Source of the DNA: CBDCFT01 sp965216365
Lineage (GTDB): Bacteria > Pseudomonadota > Gammaproteobacteria > Arenicellales > CBDCFT01
DNA length: 64,000 nt
Assembly (NCBI GenBank): GCA_965216365.1
Contig: CBDCFT010000047.1
Location: forward strand, 1-64,000
Direction: 5' to 3'
The notes under the pieces were generated by a model. The model worked only from the letters and a program-made list of their open reading frames with translations, made no database searches and was not told the DNA's origin. Positions within the stretch are counted from its first letter, which is position 1; each line of letters begins with the position of its first letter. The position numbers and the translations under genes are program-made. Shown here piece after piece: positions 60,121 to 64,000 of the stretch.

Positions 60121-63030
60121 TTAAGCTACACTGATTTTGCAGAGAGTCACTTTGGTCTCCTGCATTTGCGTTACAGAATCGTATCCATAGGTAAACGCGG
60201 TGTTCGCCGCCTCACCTCGGACAAAAGGCTCGGTTCCTTCCGGATACTTGTCGATTAAATCTTCGCCCTGGAAGTGCCCACCGAAATGGAACGGGGCAAA
60301 GATAACGCCGGGCGCCACACGATTGGTAATCATGGCTTTCACCTTGATCCTGGCACCGGCATCAGCATGAACACCCTTGGGTGTTTCGATCCATATCATG
60401 TCGCCATCCTTGATGCCGTTGTCATTTGCATCATGTGGATTGACCTCGGCGAACATGTCTTGCTGCAACTCGGCCAGCCATGGGTTGGAACGCGATTCTT
60501 CACCACCACCTTCGTATTCCACCAGGCGTCCGCTGGTGTAAATAATCGGGTAGTCTTTGGAGTAATCGTCTTTCTGAATACCTGCATACAAAGTCGGCAA
60601 ACGGTAGAAACGTTTGCGATCTTCGTAGGTTGGGTATTTAGCCGCCAGACCACGATCCGGCGTATACAACGGTTCGCGGTGAATCGGCACCGGATCCGGG
60701 AATGTCCACACCATAGCGCGAGCCTTGGCATTGCCGAACGGCGCACAACCGTGCGCGATAGCGACACGTTGAATACCGCCGGACAAGTCAGTTTTCCAGT
60801 TCTTGCCCTCGGCCAAAGCGCGCTCTTCCGGCGTTAGTTCTTCCCACCACCCAAGCTGCTTGAGCATATCTGCGGTGAATTCCGGATGACCGTCTTTAAG
60901 TTCGTTACCGACCGGGTAGGAATCCTCCGCCAGCAAGTTAGTACCTTCATGCTCCACGCCAAACCGGGCGCGAAAGTTCAAGCCACCTTCGGCAACCGGT
61001 TTACTCGGGTCGTACAACACCGGGGTACCCGGATGATTCATTTCCGGCGTGCCCCAACACGGCCACGGCAAACCGTAGTAATCGCCGTCGGCTGGCCCAC
61101 CTTCGGCTTTCAGCGTCGTGGTGTTAAATGTGCCGCGATGCTCCGCATGCAGTTTCAAGCGCTCAGGACTCTGACCTGTATAACCGATCGTCCACATGCC
61201 GCGATTGATTTCGCGCAACACGTCTTCGATTAATGGCTCGTCGTCGGTAACCTTGATGTTCTTGCAGAACTCCTGATGAAAACCAAGCTTCTTGGCAAAC
61301 TTATACAGAATGGTTTGATCGGGTAATGCTTCGAACAATGGATCAATGACTTTTTCACGCCATTGAAACGAACGGTTGGATGCGGTTACCGAACCATAGG
61401 TTTCGAACTGAGTCGCTGCCGGCAATAAATAAGTACCGTCTTTACGGTCATTCATGACTGCCGCATGGGTCGGATAAGGATCGATAATGACCATCATATC
61501 CAGCATTTCCATGGCCTTTTTCATTTCCGGCCCACGGGATTGGCTGTTCACCGCATGGCCGTTCAACACCATGGCGCGAATATTGTCCTTTTGACCAATA
61601 TTGTCCTTGTTCTCCAGTACGCCATCGATCCAACGGGAAACCGGGATACCTTTGTAATTCATCGGATGAGTGGGTTTGCCGTTGTCGCCTTCAACTTCTT
61701 CCGAATCGAACTGGCCTTTAACCCATTCGAAATCCAGATCCCAAACACGCGCCCAGTGTTTCCATGAACCTTCGGACAGACCATAGTAACCCGGCAACGT
61801 ATGCGACAGAACACCCAGGTCAGTCGCACCTTGCACATTGTCATGACCGCGGAAAATATTCGCGCCGCCACCGGATTTACCGATATTGCCCAAAGCCAAC
61901 TGCAACACACAGTAGGAACGCGTGTTGTTGTTTCCGATAGTGTGTTGCGTACCACCCATGCACCACACGATGGTGCCTGGGCGATTTTCCGCCATCATTT
62001 GCGCCGCTCGCTTAACCGTAGCTTCATCAGCACCGGTGACTTTTTCGGTTTCCTCCGGCGTCCACTTCGCGACTTCTTCGCGAATCTGATCCATGCCGTA
62101 AACGCGCTGGCGAATGTACTCTTTATCTTCCCAGCCGTTTTCAAAGATGTGCCACAACATGCCCCACATAATGCCAACATCGGAACCCGGACGGATGCGC
62201 ACAAAGTGATCTGCATGAGCCGCTGTGCGGGTATAACGTGGATCGATAACAATCATCTGCGCACCATTTTCCTTCGCCCGCATGATGTGTTGCAGCGAAA
62301 CCGGATGCGCTTCGGCAGGATTGGAGCCGATAAACAACATGGCTTTACAGTTATGCATGTCGTTATAGGAGTTGGTCATAGCACCATAACCCCAGGTGTT
62401 GGCCACACCCGCTACGGTCGTTGAATGACAAATTCGCGCCTGGTGATCGACGTTATTCGTACCCCACATGGCGGCGAACTTGCGGAACAAATAAGCCTGC
62501 TCGTTATTGTGCTTGGCCGACCCTAACCAATACACCGAATCGGGGCCGGACTGTTCACGAATCTCCAGCATCTTGTCACCGATTTCGTTAATCGCATCGT
62601 CCCATGACATGCGTTCCCACTTTCCACCCGCCAGTTTCATCGGGTACTTCAGACGCCGTTCGCCATGACCGTGCTCGCGCACCGACGCGCCCTTGGCACA
62701 ATGGGAACCCAGGTTAAACGGCGATTGAAAATCCGGCTCCTGGCCGGTCCAGACACCGTTTTGCACTTCAGCGATAACACCACAACCGACCGAACAGTGT
62801 GTGCACACACTGCGTTTGGTTTCTACCTCCACACCCGCTTTGGGCGAGGTTTCAGCGGCGGTGGCTTTTTTCATCATGCTCGGCGCCAACACGGAAGCGG
62901 CTGCACCCGCACCCATGGTTAACCCCGAGCGTTTCAGAAAAGCGCGACGATTGATTGCGTTGCCGACAGCGGCCAAACCTTCGGCCCTGTCCGTTGTCGC
63001 ACTTACACTACTCTTTCGAATTAACTTCAT
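60121..63030 (-). CDS. Formate dehydrogenase, catalytic (alpha) subunit
   Basis: 969 residues. A Tat signal (NRRAFLKRSGLTMGAGAA) starts at about 27. The [4Fe-4S] ligands are C76, C79, C83 and C111. The molybdo/tungstopterin domain carries the active residue as cysteine in ARICHSTTVAG (C201), so no selenocysteine is needed. VFIGSNPAEAHPVSLQHI and GGTQHTIGNNNTR are pterin-binding regions, and the C-terminal molydopterin dinucleotide domain starts at about 820 (YPIIYTSGRLVEYEGGGEESRSNPWLAEL). It oxidises formate on the periplasmic side. Confidence 0.95.
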   Translation of the reverse strand: MKLIRKSSVSATTDRAEGLAAVGNAINRRAFLKRSGLTMGAGAAASVLAPSMMKKATAAETSPKAGVEVETKRSVCTHCSVGCGVIAEVQNGVWTGQEPDFQSPFNLGSHCAKGASVREHGHGERRLKYPMKLAGGKWERMSWDDAINEIGDKMLEIREQSGPDSVYWLGSAKHNNEQAYLFRKFAAMWGTNNVDHQARICHSTTVAGVANTWGYGAMTNSYNDMHNCKAMLFIGSNPAEAHPVSLQHIMRAKENGAQMIVIDPRYTRTAAHADHFVRIRPGSDVGIMWGMLWHIFENGWEDKEYIRQRVYGMDQIREEVAKWTPEETEKVTGADEATVKRAAQMMAENRPGTIVWCMGGTQHTIGNNNTRSYCVLQLALGNIGKSGGGANIFRGHDNVQGATDLGVLSHTLPGYYGLSEGSWKHWARVWDLDFEWVKGQFDSEEVEGDNGKPTHPMNYKGIPVSRWIDGVLENKDNIGQKDNIRAMVLNGHAVNSQSRGPEMKKAMEMLDMMVIIDPYPTHAAVMNDRKDGTYLLPAATQFETYGSVTASNRSFQWREKVIDPLFEALPDQTILYKFAKKLGFHQEFCKNIKVTDDEPLIEDVLREINRGMWTIGYTGQSPERLKLHAEHRGTFNTTTLKAEGGPADGDYYGLPWPCWGTPEMNHPGTPVLYDPSKPVAEGGLNFRARFGVEHEGTNLLAEDSYPVGNELKDGHPEFTADMLKQLGWWEELTPEERALAEGKNWKTDLSGGIQRVAIAHGCAPFGNAKARAMVWTFPDPVPIHREPLYTPDRGLAAKYPTYEDRKRFYRLPTLYAGIQKDDYSKDYPIIYTSGRLVEYEGGGEESRSNPWLAELQQDMFAEVNPHDANDNGIKDGDMIWIETPKGVHADAGARIKVKAMITNRVAPGVIFAPFHFGGHFQGEDLIDKYPEGTEPFVRGEAANTAFTYGYDSVTQMQETKVTLCKISVA

Positions 63031-63114
63031 TATTTAACTCCTGCCCTGGTCTTAGAACGAGGTTGGTTGTACAACAAATTTATACAAAAAATAATTGTCG
63101 AATTATCGCCGCGA

Positions 63115-63318
63115 TTAAAACCGCGCTAAACGATAGTACTCACGCACATGCGCTGTTTCTTTGTATCCATGTGATTGCGGTTTTTCCTCTGGTTGAGCGC
63201 TAGCGTCCGAGGCGACCGCATTACCGGCAACGCCTGCTGCCGTTGCCGCGCCGCCTGCTACCGCGAGGCCTTTTAGAAAACCACGCCGCTCTTGTATTTT
63301 CGTCTTGCTTTTACTCAT
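63115..63318 (-). CDS. FDH-region Tat-target peptide
   Basis: 67 residues with Tat signal ERRGFLKGLAVAGGAATAAG, and a short C-terminus HGYKETAHVREYYRLARF. This is the small 'formate dehydrogenase region TAT target' protein that precedes fdh catalytic genes in many bacteria. It may be an accessory subunit of the mature enzyme. Confidence 0.85.
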   Translation of the reverse strand: MSKSKTKIQERRGFLKGLAVAGGAATAAGVAGNAVASDASAQPEEKPQSHGYKETAHVREYYRLARF

Positions 63319-63348
63319 TAACTGTTTCCTCCTGCATGCTAAAAATGC

Positions 63349-63990
63349 TTAAACCAACATGTTGAAATATTGTGTTTCAAAATCAAAAAACGATCGGCCA
63401 AACCTGCCGATCGATGTATAAATCTTTGCCGTTTTTGCCTCACCCAGGTCATCAAAAAATCGCCCCATCCATGATTCAATGTGATCGCTAAAAAACTTTT
63501 GTTGTGTTGAGAACGAAATGTCGCCGTTGGACTGAATGATCATAGCCATGGATTCGCACAATGCTGCGACATGATCTTCCGGTTCTTTGACGTCCTCTTG
63601 TCGTTCAAATCCGAGTGCTTTTAAGTCTTCGCGCAACAAACTCAACGGTCTGTCCATCATAAAACCGGTTTGGTACCAGGAACCGAATGGCAACAACTCG
63701 CCTCGGCCAACGCCGATAAACAACGCGTTGTATTCGTCACCTAACGCTTCTATGTCAGCGTTTTGCAATGCTTGTTGCAGTGCGCGCCAACTCGACGCCA
63801 TGTCGCTGTCGTCACCTGCGCTATTTGCGGGCAACCCGGAAAGGAATTTGACGAATTCGGAATCAGGCGGGCTGGAAAAAAGTTTAGCGAGGATGCTGTA
63901 GAAGTCAGCGCGAGCAAGCTCTGCGGGATCTTGCCCGTGAATCTCCTCAATGGTTTCAATCCGTTCTTCGGCTAACGCCGTTTCACTCAT
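63349..63990 (-). CDS. TorD/DmsD-type chaperone for formate dehydrogenase
   Basis: 213 residues, all helical, with DPAELARADFYSILAKLFSSPPDSEFVKFL at the N-terminus, LPFGSWYQTGFMMDRPLSLLREDLKALGF near residue 118, and EPEDHVAALCESMAMIIQSNG (the EPxDH chaperone motif) near 145. Such proteins bind the Tat signal of the catalytic subunit and aid cofactor insertion. First visible gene of the FDH operon; the operon may start beyond the window. Confidence 0.88.
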   Translation of the reverse strand: MSETALAEERIETIEEIHGQDPAELARADFYSILAKLFSSPPDSEFVKFLSGLPANSAGDDSDMASSWRALQQALQNADIEALGDEYNALFIGVGRGELLPFGSWYQTGFMMDRPLSLLREDLKALGFERQEDVKEPEDHVAALCESMAMIIQSNGDISFSTQQKFFSDHIESWMGRFFDDLGEAKTAKIYTSIGRFGRSFFDFETQYFNMLV

Positions 63991-64000
63991 GCAAACGGTT

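Noticed and set aside
61900..62450. Selenocysteine at the active site of the formate dehydrogenase
   Set aside because: The active position is a normal cysteine codon (ARICHS), there is no in-frame TGA and none is needed.
1..64000. CRISPR arrays, tRNA and rRNA genes
   Set aside because: No regularly spaced repeats and no tRNA or rRNA sequence were recognised; the repeated hairpins in 7200-10300 are attC-like or palindromic, without spacers.

Overview
The window reads as the chromosome of a Gram-negative, aerobic, methylotroph-like proteobacterium, most likely a marine or aquatic gammaproteobacterium. Grounds are the protein families, Tat- and Sec-exported c- and b-cytochromes, LexA-type SOS box and a sessile integron-type cassette array. 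This is inference; no rRNA or tRNA gene is present to fix taxonomy.

Layout. (1) 290-6933: a tripartite tricarboxylate transporter (tctCBA) followed by an acylating CoA-dependent aldehyde dehydrogenase and an ADP-forming CoA ligase (SucCD-like). This arrangement fits uptake and activation of a small sulfonated or carboxylic acid such as sulfoacetate. (2) 7046-12519: an integrase-less integron cassette array (CALIN). It has attC sites, cassette ends with matching core sequences, an IS110/IS1111 element inside an attC, a LexA box at the left edge, a 42-bp direct repeat and a 16-bp inverted-repeat element. (3) 12670-15342: small accessory genes, palindromic repeats, a truncated TauE fragment and a universal stress protein. 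(4) 15496-32302: the metabolic centre. It carries a LysR regulator, a sulfite dehydrogenase with cytochrome c, a TauE/SafE exporter, a GcvT-like and a PanB-like protein, a complete methanesulfonate monooxygenase (msmABCD), an unusual Rieske-cNMP fusion protein, and a sulfonate ABC importer with one binding protein, two permeases and two ATPases. (5) 32370-36943: a Gld-type ABC exporter and an FkbM methyltransferase. (6) 37008-49482: housekeeping and stress genes, including a Ycf46-like AAA ATPase, a Ptb-like acyltransferase, an XpaC-TelA-SPFH-zinc-ribbon cluster, an UppS-like gene, PPK2 and AlaX. (7) 49463-52938: a dimethylglycine/sarcosine dehydrogenase-like flavoprotein and an Ada-type methyltransferase. 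(8) 53030-63990: a membrane-bound, Tat-exported formate dehydrogenase operon with maturation factors and satellite genes.

How it fits together. The importer would bring in methanesulfonate and MsmABCD would split it to formaldehyde and sulfite. Sulfite is oxidised by the periplasmic molybdoenzyme/cytochrome pair or exported by TauE. Formaldehyde carbon could be oxidised on to formate and then CO2 by the formate dehydrogenase, or handled by the neighbouring folate-type proteins (GcvT-like, PanB-like). The flavoprotein at 49463 also belongs to C1/methylamine-type metabolism. The assignment rests chiefly on the diagnostic CXH-X26-CXXH Rieske spacing of MsmA.

Quality note. At least five genes are broken (six events), and a seventh event disrupts a gene start. 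Each is a single extra base in a homopolymer run (near 946, 7485, 7757, 26130, 37194 and 45485, with one more suspected near 45699). This one-directional pattern looks more like sequencing or assembly error than decay.
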